From assembly GCA_030064795.1 (NCBI GenBank), contig JASJEI010000045.1, positions 1 through 41,683 on the forward strand: a stretch of DNA of 41,683 nt, written 5' to 3'. This document shows positions 19,053-26,867 of the stretch, in pieces (the first letter of the stretch is position 1; each line of letters starts with the position of its first letter). A program made the translations under genes and the position numbers. The notes beneath the pieces are model-generated. The model made no database searches and was not told the origin of the DNA. It was given only the letters and a program-made list of their open reading frames with translations. This DNA comes from Pleurocapsa sp. MO_226.B13 (GTDB lineage: Bacteria; Cyanobacteriota; Cyanobacteriia; Cyanobacteriales; Xenococcaceae).

Positions 19053-19943
19053 GTGGCCAACTTGCTAGAAAAAAACAACGATTGCACTATACTAGAACGC
19101 AAACAATTTGCTCGTAAGGCCTTTTCAAGATCTAACAGTGCCCATACGCTGGTTGAACGGTTTGGTCTGCTATTAAGTGTGCTTTGGTATGAGCAGTTGG
19201 TTGCACTTCTGGGCAGCATTGACTGGCAAGCCGAGTGTGATTGCATTTGCCAACCCAAGTTGACCTATCCTGCCTACTACCAATCCCAAAACTTTCATGG
19301 GATTGAAGGAGGTTACCTCAATCACTGCGCTTATGCTGCTGTCACCTACGACATGATTAGCCCGTACCTTCTGCTACCCAATGAACAATGGGTAAGAAAG
19401 GGATTGATTAATCGCATCCAAGGTCACCCACACCGTATTCTAGACCTAGGCTGTGGCACGGGTTCTAGCACGCAGTTACTCAAACGTAAGTTCCCCGATG
19501 CGGAAGTGGTGGGACTCGACTTATCCCCCTATATGCTGGTAATGGCTAACCACAAAGCCACCCAGGCACAGCTTGATATCATCTGGTTCCATGGCAACGC
19601 AGAGCATCCCCTATTTCCCAATGACTATTTCGATTTGGTCACGGCTTCGCTTTTGTTTCACGAGACCCCACCAACAGTTGCCCAGATCATTTTGCAAGAA
19701 GCCTTTCAGATACTAAAGCCAGGGGGCGAGATGTTGATTTTAGATGTCAACCAGGCTATAGTTCGGCAGGCAGCAGACAAGCTTGCCAATCTGTTTGAAG
19801 AACCTTACATCAATGCCTATGCCCAGTGTAGTACTGATGATTGGCTCAGAACTACTGGGTTCGACTCTGTTCGTACTGATAGCCACTGGTGGATCCATCA
19901 GGTCACCCAAGGTATTAAACCGAAAATCGGCCTTGTTGAATAA
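19053..19943 (+). CDS. Class I SAM-dependent methyltransferase
   Basis: 296 residues from GTG 19053; no earlier start and no later Met before the conserved part. Residues ~1-110 are a helical N-terminal region that includes GIEGGYLNHCAYAAVTYDM. The catalytic Rossmann fold follows: motif I RILDLGCGTGSSTQLL (~130-145), the acidic loop AEVVGLDLSPYML, motif II/III FPNDYFDLVTASLLFHE, and LKPGGEMLILDVN. This is the Methyltransf_11/25 class; the acceptor is unknown. The gene is flanked by gaps of 697 and 338 bases and lacks the HIP1 octamer, unlike most neighbours. Confidence 0.85.
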   Translation: MANLLEKNNDCTILERKQFARKAFSRSNSAHTLVERFGLLLSVLWYEQLVALLGSIDWQAECDCICQPKLTYPAYYQSQNFHGIEGGYLNHCAYAAVTYDMISPYLLLPNEQWVRKGLINRIQGHPHRILDLGCGTGSSTQLLKRKFPDAEVVGLDLSPYMLVMANHKATQAQLDIIWFHGNAEHPLFPNDYFDLVTASLLFHETPPTVAQIILQEAFQILKPGGEMLILDVNQAIVRQAADKLANLFEEPYINAYAQCSTDDWLRTTGFDSVRTDSHWWIHQVTQGIKPKIGLVE

Positions 19944-20281
19944 GATAAGAAATTTAGTTGTTTTTTAATAATTGTTTGAGTACACAAGATGAGCGCATTT
20001 TCGATAGTAGAAATCGCTTTTTTCTAGCAAAAAGTTTATCAATTGCTTGCGAAGTATAACTAATAACTTTGTTAAATGCGATCGCAATAATCTAATTCAG
20101 AAAAGATAATGAGGAAAGAAATTAAAATACCCATGAACTAAGATTTTAATTCTTCTACTAATTCTGCTATCTCTATTTTAGGTACTCCAGCCATTGTCTA
20201 GCATTTTGCTTTTTTGTCATTTTACCAAGTCTCTCACTACTTTTGAAAAATGGTATTACCTGCGATCGCTTTTCTTTTATC
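19944..20281. other. Intergenic region with possible gene relics
   Basis: 338 bases between the methyltransferase and deacetylase ends. Read on the minus strand, 20282 to ~20160 holds short open stretches (containing FFKSSERLGKMTKKQ and NARQWLEYLK before a stop, then MAGVPKIEIAELVEELKS before another) that look like a decayed small gene. TTTTACCAAGTCTCTCACTACTTTTGAAAA at 20220-20249 resembles the RND gene's 3' end at 15158-15187. No intact gene is seen. Confidence 0.35.
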
Positions 20282-21004
20282 CTAATCAAGATCTAACAGT
20301 TCGCTTACGGTGACAATACGATAGCCTCTTTGTCTCAAGTCTTCTAAAATTATTTCTAAAGCGATCGCAGTATTTTGAGCTACCTCGATCGAATTAGCAT
20401 GAAAGACTAAAATCGCTCCAGGAAAAATCATCTGTTTGGTATACATCGCTGTCAGCCAGGGATGATTGGTAAAGTTGAAAGTATCGAAGGGAATCATCGA
20501 AGCGAGGACTAACTTCAGATCGTAATCAGCTTCTGCGGTTAAACTGGCGATCGCTTTTAACATAGTTTGATTATAAAAAGCCCGACCTGGACGATACCAG
20601 CGAATACGACTGCTACCTGTAAGATCTAATAGTTTTTCGTGGGCTTCCTTAAGTTGTTTCTCAAACTTTTGGGGAGTCAATAAGGCGTGGGTTTCGTCAA
20701 TTACACCATGATTGGCTATTTCATGACCTTGAGCCATAATTTCCCAGATTATCCGAGAATTTGGATTAATATGACTGCTAATGATAAAAAAAGTAGCTCT
20801 AACTGGTTCTAGTTTGCTGTATTTTTGATTGTGTTTGGCGATCGCCTTTAAAATCAGTCGAGTACCATAATCTTCTAGATCCAGAGGACAGGGTGCATCA
20901 TCAATAGTTAATGCTACTACCTTTTCTCTCGTCTTTTTATAAAAAATAGCATCAGGAAATAGTTGAGCTACACCATTTACTAATTCCTGAGATAAATTTG
21001 GCAT
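20282..21004 (-). CDS. Polysaccharide deacetylase (NodB homology, carbohydrate esterase 4)
   Basis: 240 residues, essentially one NodB domain. Motif 1 is LTIDDAPCP (catalytic Asp-Asp pair), motif 2 is HEIANHGVI (the metal-binding His pair), and motif 3 is RWYRPGRAFYN. Near the end VFHANSIEVAQNT carries the motif-5-like His. Family members remove N- or O-acetyl groups from chitin, peptidoglycan or other glycans using a divalent metal. The domain starts at residue ~20 with no signal peptide, so the protein may be cytoplasmic or exported by other means. It lies upstream of nothing on its strand except the relic region, and 129 bases after the receiver protein gene. Confidence 0.88.
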   Translation of the reverse strand: MPNLSQELVNGVAQLFPDAIFYKKTREKVVALTIDDAPCPLDLEDYGTRLILKAIAKHNQKYSKLEPVRATFFIISSHINPNSRIIWEIMAQGHEIANHGVIDETHALLTPQKFEKQLKEAHEKLLDLTGSSRIRWYRPGRAFYNQTMLKAIASLTAEADYDLKLVLASMIPFDTFNFTNHPWLTAMYTKQMIFPGAILVFHANSIEVAQNTAIALEIILEDLRQRGYRIVTVSELLDLD

Positions 21005-21133
21005 TTTGTTAACAACTCAATCGCCTATAAATATATCTTAAAATAAACGAGCGTCAACTCATATCGTACCCAGGGCTAATCGATTAATCATTAATTTTAA
21101 ATTTTCTTGCCAATAACCTTGTTATTACGATCT

Positions 21134-21862
21134 TTACAAGACCAGGACTATATAAATTGCCAAGCCTAACATAAATATAACCTGAAATGTAAGGAATAAA
21201 TACAGTTTAAACTCAATTTTTCTAGCGTAGTCATAAAGCTCGTTCTGATTTCTCTTAAAGTTATTTAACTGTGATTTTAATTCATATTCCAAATTTCTAT
21301 TACTTTCAATAAATTTGGTCTTGACTAATTTATCTAACTGTTGATTGGTATCTTGCTTGAATTTTTTCAAGGCAATAACTAATTTTTCTTCTAAAGTTAT
21401 CGAATTCTTTTGCTCCGAATTACTGAGGGAAATAACCAGTTTCTCGATCAATCCCGGCCCCAGTTGAAAATATCCCTGACTAACACTTCTAACAGCACTA
21501 GCCAATTCCCTAGCGGGAGTTCCTTTGGTCAAATAACCTTTAGCACCTGCTTCGATCGCTCTGTCGATATTCTCTCGCTCGTCATGACTGCTAAGCACTA
21601 AAATCTTTGTAGCACTAAAGCGATCGCGGATTGCTTGAATGGTACTCAGTCCGTCCATACCAGGCATTTCTAAATCTAGAATTACCACATCGGGAGACAA
21701 TTGTTCGATTTGCTTTAATGCCTCGGCACCATCTTCTGCATAACCGACAACTTTTAAATCTACTTCTTGTTCCAAATACACCTGTATGGTTTCCCGAATT
21801 AAATTTTGATCGTCAACTATTAAAATACGAGTAGTGCTGGTATCAGTCTCAATGGTGTTCAT
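21134..21862 (-). CDS. Response regulator receiver with coiled coil and C-terminal membrane helix
   Basis: 242 residues. Residues ~11-130 are a NarL-type receiver: acidic pair Asp17/Asp18, phospho-acceptor Asp63 in VVILDLEMPGMDG, SSHDE, and Lys in GYLTKGTP. It ends in GYFQLGPGLIEKL, the same ending as the receiver fused to the RND adaptor at 12980-15082. No DNA-binding domain follows. Instead there is a charged helical stretch (~150-215, likely coiled coil, EYELKSQLNNFKRNQNELYD) and a single hydrophobic helix at the C-terminus (~218-241). It should be anchored to a membrane with the receiver in the cytoplasm. It is divergent from the GTPase gene; no partner kinase is nearby. Its output is unknown. 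Confidence 0.82.
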   Translation of the reverse strand: MNTIETDTSTTRILIVDDQNLIRETIQVYLEQEVDLKVVGYAEDGAEALKQIEQLSPDVVILDLEMPGMDGLSTIQAIRDRFSATKILVLSSHDERENIDRAIEAGAKGYLTKGTPARELASAVRSVSQGYFQLGPGLIEKLVISLSNSEQKNSITLEEKLVIALKKFKQDTNQQLDKLVKTKFIESNRNLEYELKSQLNNFKRNQNELYDYARKIEFKLYLFLTFQVIFMLGLAIYIVLVL

Positions 21863-22055
21863 ATTCTAATTTTCAACAAAAATAAGACAAAGATTGTATA
21901 GCTGCTTCATTAGCTCTATTAGCTCACAATTTGACCTTAGATAAAAATATTATTATTTAAAGTTTTGGTAAGAAGATGCAATCTTAACCAGATAAGCAAG
22001 ACTAAATTCAGTTATCTACTTTCAATCGACACAATCTCTAACCCGATAAATTACT

Positions 22056-22060
22056 GGAGG
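22056..22060 (+). promoter_or_regulatory. Ribosome-binding site GGAGG deciding the GTPase start
   Basis: GGAGG lies 9 bases before TTG 22070 and is complementary to the 16S rRNA 3' end. It supports TTG 22070 over the longer reading from 21965. Confidence 0.7.
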
Positions 22061-22069
22061 CATTCGCTA

Positions 22070-23509
22070 TTGTCCCAACAAGCCGATCGTCAACAAGAAT
22101 TAGCTCAAACCGTCTTTAGCTTTGAGGAAATTACAGCAGAACTAAATTATCGTAAAGCACAAAACTCTCTCAGAGATCTGATTAGTAATATCGATCTAAC
22201 TGCCGAAGAACAAACTGGATTGGAATTAGAAATAGATCGCCTCACCCAAATGCTCGATAAGCTGGAGCATTCTGTAGTGCAAATTGCTGCCTTTGGCATG
22301 GTAGGTAGGGGAAAATCATCCGTACTCAATGCTTTAGTCGGACAAGATATTTTTCCTACAGGCGCACTCCATGGTGTAACTCGTGCCGTCAACACAACCA
22401 ATTGGGAATTAACTCCCGAACAAATTGCCAATACTCCAGATAGCTTGCAGCGTCTGACTATTACTGGAGAACAAGGAAGACAAATTCAATTAATCGACAC
22501 CCCAGGAATCGATGAAGTAGGCGGTGAAGCCAGGGAAGCTTTGGCTTGCGATTTGGCTAAAAGAGTCGATCTAATTTTATTTATGGTGTCGGGGGATATT
22601 ACTCAGGTTGAATATCGAGCTTTAGCTAAACTGCGGGAAGCAGGAAAGCCGATGCTGCTGGTGTTTAATAAAATCGACCAATATCCCGAAGCAGACAGAT
22701 TGGCTATTTACCAAAAAATCAAAGAAGAAAGAGTAAAAGAATTAATTTCTCCCGATGAAATTATCATGGTGGCTGCATCACCGATTGAGGTTCGGGGAAT
22801 TAAAGATAAAGCGGGGAAACTGAAAGTACAGCGAGTTAAAGGAAAACCCCAGGTAGATTCTTTAAAGTTAAAAATTTTAGAATTACTCCACCGCGAGGGC
22901 AAATCTTTAGTGGCTCTCAATAGTATGCTGTTTGCCGATGAGGTGAACGAGCAATTATTACAGCGTAAATTAAGCATTCGCGATCGCGCTGCTAACGAGC
23001 TAATCAACAAAGGGATGATGGTCAAGGCAATGACCATCGCTCTCAACCCCGTTACGGCGATCGATCTGTTCTCTGGCGCGATTATTGACGTGGGGATAAT
23101 CATCTCTCTATCTCGTCTTTATGGTATTGCTATGACTCAATCGGGAGCAGTAAAATTACTCAAAAATATCGCCCTGAGTATGGGGGGAATTAGTGCCAGC
23201 GAACTAATTGCCACTTTAGGTCTAAGCTCTCTTAAAGGCATTTTAGGGCTATCTATTCCCGCCACAGGAGGTTTATCCCTCGCTCCCTATTTATCAGTGG
23301 CGATCGCCCAAGGTGGAGTGGCTGGAGTGTCTTCCTATGCGATCGGACAAGTTACCAAAACCTATTTGGCAAATGGGGCATCCTGGGGCGAACAAAGTCC
23401 CAAAGTAGTCGTCCAAAAAATTCTCGACTCCTTAGATGAAGAATCAATTTTAAATCGGATTAAATCAGAATTAAGAGCAAAATTGATTAGTAGATTTGGT
23501 GGGCAATAA
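22070..23509 (+). CDS. Era/dynamin-like GTPase with DUF697 membrane domain
   Basis: 479 residues from TTG 22070. The frame is open back to a TTG at 21965, but GGAGG sits 9 bases before 22070 and fixes this start. The GTPase domain has G1 GMVGRGKSSVLNAL, G2 around GVTRAVNT, G3 LIDTPGIDE, G4 FNKIDQ and G5 VAASP. A helical region follows, then the hydrophobic DUF697 part (GMMVKAMTIALNPVTAIDLF to VTKTYLANGA) with several likely membrane-associated helices rich in Gly/Ser/Ala. Cyanobacteria encode several such proteins, thought to act at membranes; no reaction beyond GTP hydrolysis is established. It converges on the acidic hypothetical protein gene. Confidence 0.85.
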   Translation: MSQQADRQQELAQTVFSFEEITAELNYRKAQNSLRDLISNIDLTAEEQTGLELEIDRLTQMLDKLEHSVVQIAAFGMVGRGKSSVLNALVGQDIFPTGALHGVTRAVNTTNWELTPEQIANTPDSLQRLTITGEQGRQIQLIDTPGIDEVGGEAREALACDLAKRVDLILFMVSGDITQVEYRALAKLREAGKPMLLVFNKIDQYPEADRLAIYQKIKEERVKELISPDEIIMVAASPIEVRGIKDKAGKLKVQRVKGKPQVDSLKLKILELLHREGKSLVALNSMLFADEVNEQLLQRKLSIRDRAANELINKGMMVKAMTIALNPVTAIDLFSGAIIDVGIIISLSRLYGIAMTQSGAVKLLKNIALSMGGISASELIATLGLSSLKGILGLSIPATGGLSLAPYLSVAIAQGGVAGVSSYAIGQVTKTYLANGASWGEQSPKVVVQKILDSLDEESILNRIKSELRAKLISRFGGQ

Positions 23510-23684
23510 GTTATTCGGCAAAACGATAATCGCTCCTAGTGCTTTGTCAATAATTAATTGATGGGTTGGGGCAGGCAGGGGAAGCAGGGGAAGCAGGGGG
23601 AGATATTTATCAATATTTATCCCTCAAATCAATGTTGACAGACCACTCTAGTTATATTTTGCCACCCTAAAGGCGCGATCGCTT

Positions 23685-24125
23685 TTAAATCCAGTCTTCA
23701 TCGTCGTCATCAAAATCGCTTTGACTAGAAGTACCCTGACTAGGACTAGGAGGTTCGGATTTAATAGCTTCGACTCGATCGCGATTAACCTCCTCTTTCT
23801 CAAAATCTTCGTCTTCTAGTTCTTCCTCATCAAAATCGCTGGTTTGTTGCGGATAAGAATTGTTTGGGGTCGATTCTAATTCGGGTTCGGGTAAAAGATC
23901 CGCTGGCTTCTTACCGTCTATTTCTACTACCATCAATTCGTCAATGTAAGCTAAGAAAAGATTTCCTCGAACATCACAAACCGTAGCTGAAAAAGACACT
24001 TCGGATTTTTCTTGAGTAAATAGTTCATTGATAAAACGAGAAGGATTAGTTTTGCTTTCTTCTCCGTTTATTCCTAATAAAATATATTCGTTGCCCGTTC
24101 TTTTGTGTCTAACAATTGTAGTCAT
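23685..24125 (-). CDS. Conserved hypothetical protein with acidic disordered tail
   Basis: 146 residues. Residues ~1-75 look folded (TTIVRHKRTGNEYILLGING; EVSFSATVCDVRGNLFLAYI; DELMVVEIDG), like a small beta barrel. Residues ~76-146 are Pro/Ser/Gln-rich and strongly acidic (EEELEDEDFEKEE; ending DDDDEDWI), hence probably disordered. I do not recognise a named family. A ribosome-binding site GAGGAA lies just before the ATG. It starts 34 bases after the TxlA gene on the same strand, so the two are likely co-transcribed; a link to thioredoxin-dependent maturation is only a guess from position. Confidence 0.65.
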   Translation of the reverse strand: MTTIVRHKRTGNEYILLGINGEESKTNPSRFINELFTQEKSEVSFSATVCDVRGNLFLAYIDELMVVEIDGKKPADLLPEPELESTPNNSYPQQTSDFDEEELEDEDFEKEEVNRDRVEAIKSEPPSPSQGTSSQSDFDDDDEDWI

Positions 24126-24159
24126 AAGGTTCCTCTTTTCCTGATTTCTGATTCCTCAG

Positions 24160-24720
24160 CTAACCACCATGACTGCGAGGATCGGTATTAGTATTATTCG
24201 TTACTTTGACTTTAGGTTCAACTTGGGAAACCTGTCCTTTTTTATTGGCATAGGGGATCGGGTTATTGGCAACTAGAGCATCGAGATCGGCTTCTAAGAT
24301 TCCCTTGGGTTGTTCGCCAATCGATTCGGCGATCGCATTCCCTTGAGAGTCCATAAACACAAAATGGGGAATACCATCAACTCGATAACGTAACATTTCT
24401 GGTAACCACTTGGTATTGTCAACATTAAGCATTACGAAATTAACGCGATCGCCGTATTCTTGTTTGATTTGCCCTAGATCTCCCGCCATCGCCTGACAGC
24501 TAGTACACCAATCTGCATAAAACTCTGTCAAGGTAGGCTTATTATTGTTTAAAGCTATATCCAAAGGTGTGGACTGTTTGACCTGAGACTCTAATGAGAG
24601 GGGACTAGTTTCGGTTTGCAAGCCGACAAATAAAGCGACGCTCAAAATAACTGCTGAGATCGCAATTATAATGTTTCTAACTGAATTATTATTATTTGAT
24701 TCTATTTGTTGTTCTGTCAT
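24160..24720 (-). CDS. txlA: Membrane-anchored thioredoxin-like protein TxlA/HCF164
   Basis: 186 residues: cytoplasmic start, one membrane helix (~17-35), and a thioredoxin fold with the active site ADWCTSCQAM (Cys72, Cys75). The later GIPHFVFMDSQGN holds the cis-Pro loop. The variant WCTSC and the anchor match cyanobacterial TxlA and plant thylakoid HCF164, which work on the lumenal side to reduce apocytochromes and support cytochrome b6f/photosystem assembly, receiving electrons from CcdA. The ATG at 24720 gives the usual length. No ccdA or ccs gene is in the window. The acidic hypothetical gene follows on the same strand. Confidence 0.87.
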   Translation of the reverse strand: MTEQQIESNNNNSVRNIIIAISAVILSVALFVGLQTETSPLSLESQVKQSTPLDIALNNNKPTLTEFYADWCTSCQAMAGDLGQIKQEYGDRVNFVMLNVDNTKWLPEMLRYRVDGIPHFVFMDSQGNAIAESIGEQPKGILEADLDALVANNPIPYANKKGQVSQVEPKVKVTNNTNTDPRSHGG

Positions 24721-24836
24721 TAGTAAATTTGGCTATAAGTATTAGTGTAAGGACAATTTTAATTAAAACTCTTTACTCTCTATCAAGGATATACAAATTA
24801 TCTTCTCCTTGGCTATTTTCTAATTCTCAAACCCCC

Positions 24837-24862
24837 TAGAGATAAGGCATGCCTTGTCTCTA
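24837..24862. repeat. Dispersed palindrome TAGAGAtAAGGCATGCCTTgTCTCTA
   Basis: A 26-base palindrome with one mismatch pair. A decayed copy (GACAAGGCATACCTTGTATCT core) lies at ~38874-38900. It is followed at 24866-24890 by about three and a half heptamers AATTCCC. Together they fill the leader of the NIL ferredoxin gene. Confidence 0.65.
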
Positions 24863-24896
24863 CGAATTCCCAATTCCCAATTCCCAATTCCTCGCC

Positions 24897-25301
24897 ATGA
24901 AAAAACGGGTAACCCTTAATTTTCCTAAAACTGCGGTTCAAATGCCAATCACCTATCTTTTGGCAAAAGATTTCAATGTTGCAGCTAACATTATTCGCGC
25001 CCAGGTAGCCCCCAACCAAGTGGGTAAATTAGTGGTGGAATTGCAGGGAGACATCGATCAAATTGATGCTGCAATTGAATGGATGAGAATGAAAGATATT
25101 GGGGTGTTTTCTGCTAGCGGTGAGATTGTTATCGACCGAGATCTTTGTGTAGACTGTGGATTGTGTACGGGAGTATGTCCTACTGAGGCTTTGGTCATGA
25201 ACCCAGAAACCTTCAGATTAGAATTTCGGCGATCGCATTGTATTGTCTGCGAACAGTGCATTCCTACTTGTCCTGTGGCAGCAATTTCTACTAATCTCTA
25301 A
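24897..25301 (+). CDS. NIL-domain ferredoxin, two [4Fe-4S] clusters
   Basis: 134 residues from ATG 24897. The frame opens at 24849, but the 16 extra codons are made of the AAGGCATGCCTT and AATTCCC repeats, so the ATG before KKRVTLNFP is the true start. The NIL domain (~1-75; RVTLNFPKTAVQMPITYLL, GKLVVELQGD) is the ligand-binding type also found at the end of MetN ABC ATPases. It is followed by two CxxCxxCxxxCP motifs, CVDCGLCTGVCP and CIVCEQCIPTCP, each binding a [4Fe-4S] cluster. In bacteria and cyanobacteria such proteins are linked to sulfur or methionine/homocysteine metabolism; its partner here is unknown. It converges on the HAD gene with 8 bases between stops. Confidence 0.87.
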   Translation: MKKRVTLNFPKTAVQMPITYLLAKDFNVAANIIRAQVAPNQVGKLVVELQGDIDQIDAAIEWMRMKDIGVFSASGEIVIDRDLCVDCGLCTGVCPTEALVMNPETFRLEFRRSHCIVCEQCIPTCPVAAISTNL

Positions 25302-25320
25302 TCTTAAGATTACAAATTAG
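25291..25320. terminator. Shared bidirectional hairpin between convergent genes
   Basis: CTAATCTCTAATCTT pairs with AAGATTACAAATTAG (15-base arms, two mismatches). The centre TAATCTTAAGATTA at 25299-25312 is a perfect palindrome that contains the stop codons of both the NIL ferredoxin and the HAD gene. Probably a two-way terminator or mRNA 3' protector; it lacks a long T-run. Confidence 0.5.
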
Positions 25321-25990
25321 AATAGGAAGCAGAAGCAATACCCATAGATTCTATAAGTTCCCATAGTTCTGGATTATTAAAATCTTCGATGGTCATACTT
25401 GCTCCCGCAGCGATTAAATCTTCTGCGGGGTGACTGGAAGTAATTCCGATAGTGTAGATTCCCGCACCAACAGCAGAGCGAATACCAGCACCAGAATCTT
25501 CAATAGCGATCGCATTTTTGCTTTTCACTTCCAGACGAGCTAAAGCTAATTGATATGGTGCGGGATCGGGTTTTCCTGGAGGGGCATCTTTTGCCATAAT
25601 CACTGTGGGAAAGGTATCAGTCAGGCGCAGTACCTTGAGCATATAGATAGCATTATCTTCGGGTGCATTGGTGACAACGGCTTTTTTAATTCCCGTATCA
25701 TCTGTCAGCCGAATTAACTTATCTAAGCCTGGAGTTGGACGTAGAGAATTGGCAATGCGTCTGTAGGTTTCTTCTTTTTCTGTCGCTAGTTTCCAAGCTT
25801 CCTCCAGAGATAGTTGGGGGATAATATCTTTAATGATCTTAGAATTGGTTCTCCCAGAAATTCTCTGACGGTAAAAAGCGCGATCGATATCCAGCTCGAA
25901 TCTGACTAATATATCTTGCCAAACAGCAAAGTGAATCGAGTCTGTATCGGCTAAAGTCCCATCCAAATCAAACAATATCGCTTCTAACAT
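25310..25990 (-). CDS. HAD-superfamily phosphatase/phosphomutase (beta-PGM-like)
   Basis: 226 residues. HAD motif I is LFDLDGTLADTDSIHF (nucleophile Asp at residue ~8), motif II is AVVTNAP, motif III the Lys in GKPDPAPYQ, and motif IV IAIEDSGAGIRSAVGAG. The helical cap (~15-85, type C1) and order match the beta-phosphoglucomutase/phosphoglycolate phosphatase group. The exact substrate, a small phospho-sugar or phosphoglycolate, cannot be decided. ATG 25990 is the first start and suits the family. Confidence 0.85.
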   Translation of the reverse strand: MLEAILFDLDGTLADTDSIHFAVWQDILVRFELDIDRAFYRQRISGRTNSKIIKDIIPQLSLEEAWKLATEKEETYRRIANSLRPTPGLDKLIRLTDDTGIKKAVVTNAPEDNAIYMLKVLRLTDTFPTVIMAKDAPPGKPDPAPYQLALARLEVKSKNAIAIEDSGAGIRSAVGAGIYTIGITSSHPAEDLIAAGASMTIEDFNNPELWELIESMGIASASYSNL

Positions 25991-26177
25991 TTATCCCTTG
26001 TGATAATCTGCACCGTAATTACTATTAACATTTAATAAGAAATATTTCTATATATTGAACAGTTATCTTTTGGTAGTATAAGCCAGAAATTATGGCGTGA
26101 AAATTCTCTGGTTTCAGTCCTGTTTTGTTTGCTAATCTAAAAGGTAAGAGCAATTAGCGTCAAGGAATTATATAATC

Positions 26178-26534
26178 ATGAGTTTTTCAGAGCGCGATCT
26201 ACAAAAAAAGCTAGAGGAAATAGAAGCAGAAATCAACCAAGAGTCTACTTCTAATTCTTATAATTCTCAACAGTCTTCATCTAAGTCGGTTTTTTCTCAA
26301 TTTGAAATCAATCCATCTCCTCAAGTGCAAGGCTGGATAGATTCTGCGAAGGCTTGGTTTGGGACTCTACCCCAAATTGGGAAAGCTGCGGTAGCTATTG
26401 GTGGAGTCTGGTTGGGATTTTCCATTGTCGGTGCGGTTCTGCACGTTGTTAGTAGTATACTTAATATCGCTTTGGTTGGCTTGGTTTTGTATATTGGTTA
26501 TCGTTTATTTAATAAGAATTCAAGCTCGAATTAA
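26178..26534 (+). CDS. Small cyanobacterial membrane protein, unknown function
   Basis: 118 residues. A charged, helical, Ser/Gln-rich N-terminus (~1-45: RDLQKKLEEIEAEINQES) leads to an amphipathic stretch with WIDSAKAWFGTLPQIGKAA, then two hydrophobic segments (~72-88 and ~92-110) and a short polar tail. Tail-anchored or hairpin topology is likely. The shape recalls other small cyanobacterial thylakoid or CAAD-like proteins, but I cannot assign a family. A ribosome-binding site AAGGA lies 11 bases before the ATG. It is transcribed alone. Confidence 0.65.
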   Translation: MSFSERDLQKKLEEIEAEINQESTSNSYNSQQSSSKSVFSQFEINPSPQVQGWIDSAKAWFGTLPQIGKAAVAIGGVWLGFSIVGAVLHVVSSILNIALVGLVLYIGYRLFNKNSSSN

Positions 26535-26867
26535 AGTTACAGCGATTTTCAGTTGAATAGAACACAGTTAGTAATTCGGAGTTCGGAATTCGGAATTCGG
26601 AGTTCGGAATTCGGAGTTATTTGTTAGTAGTTAGTGGTTATTCCCCAAGTCCCCCACCTCTCTCATCTCCCCTATCTTTCTTCTTCCTCGTTCCTTGTTC
26701 CTCACCCCCTCCTAGCTTCCCTATATAATCCTAAGATGTAGTCGCTCGATCGCCAAAACTGCTGTAAATTACCGCTCGGATTAGAGAATGTTAAAATCCT
26801 ATCTTCCAAAACTTTTGTTTTACATTCATTTTAAGCCAGTTAAACTGCAAATCTCGGTGATACTATC
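26535..26867. repeat. Intergenic repeats: (R)TTCGGA heptamers and polypyrimidine tract
   Basis: A 333-bp gap before cobL. From ~26574 to 26618 there are six tandem heptamers ATTCGGA/GTTCGGA. From ~26641 to 26725 the plus strand is mostly pyrimidine (TCCCC, CTCTCTC, TCTTCTTCC runs), the reverse-strand form of the polypurine tract at 7214. The heptamers recur at ~32432-32462. No cobalamin riboswitch was recognised, and no gene. Confidence 0.6.

Noticed and set aside
21965..22069. 35-codon N-terminal extension of the GTPase
   Set aside because: GGAGG at 22056-22060 is placed for TTG 22070, and no ribosome-binding site precedes 21965.
26574..26618. Tandem TTCGGA repeats as a CRISPR-like array
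   Set aside because: Units are 7 bases with no spacers; this is a simple tandem repeat.
26535..26867. Possible cobalamin riboswitch upstream of cobL
   Set aside because: The gap holds heptamer and polypyrimidine repeats; I could not find the conserved B12-box segments.
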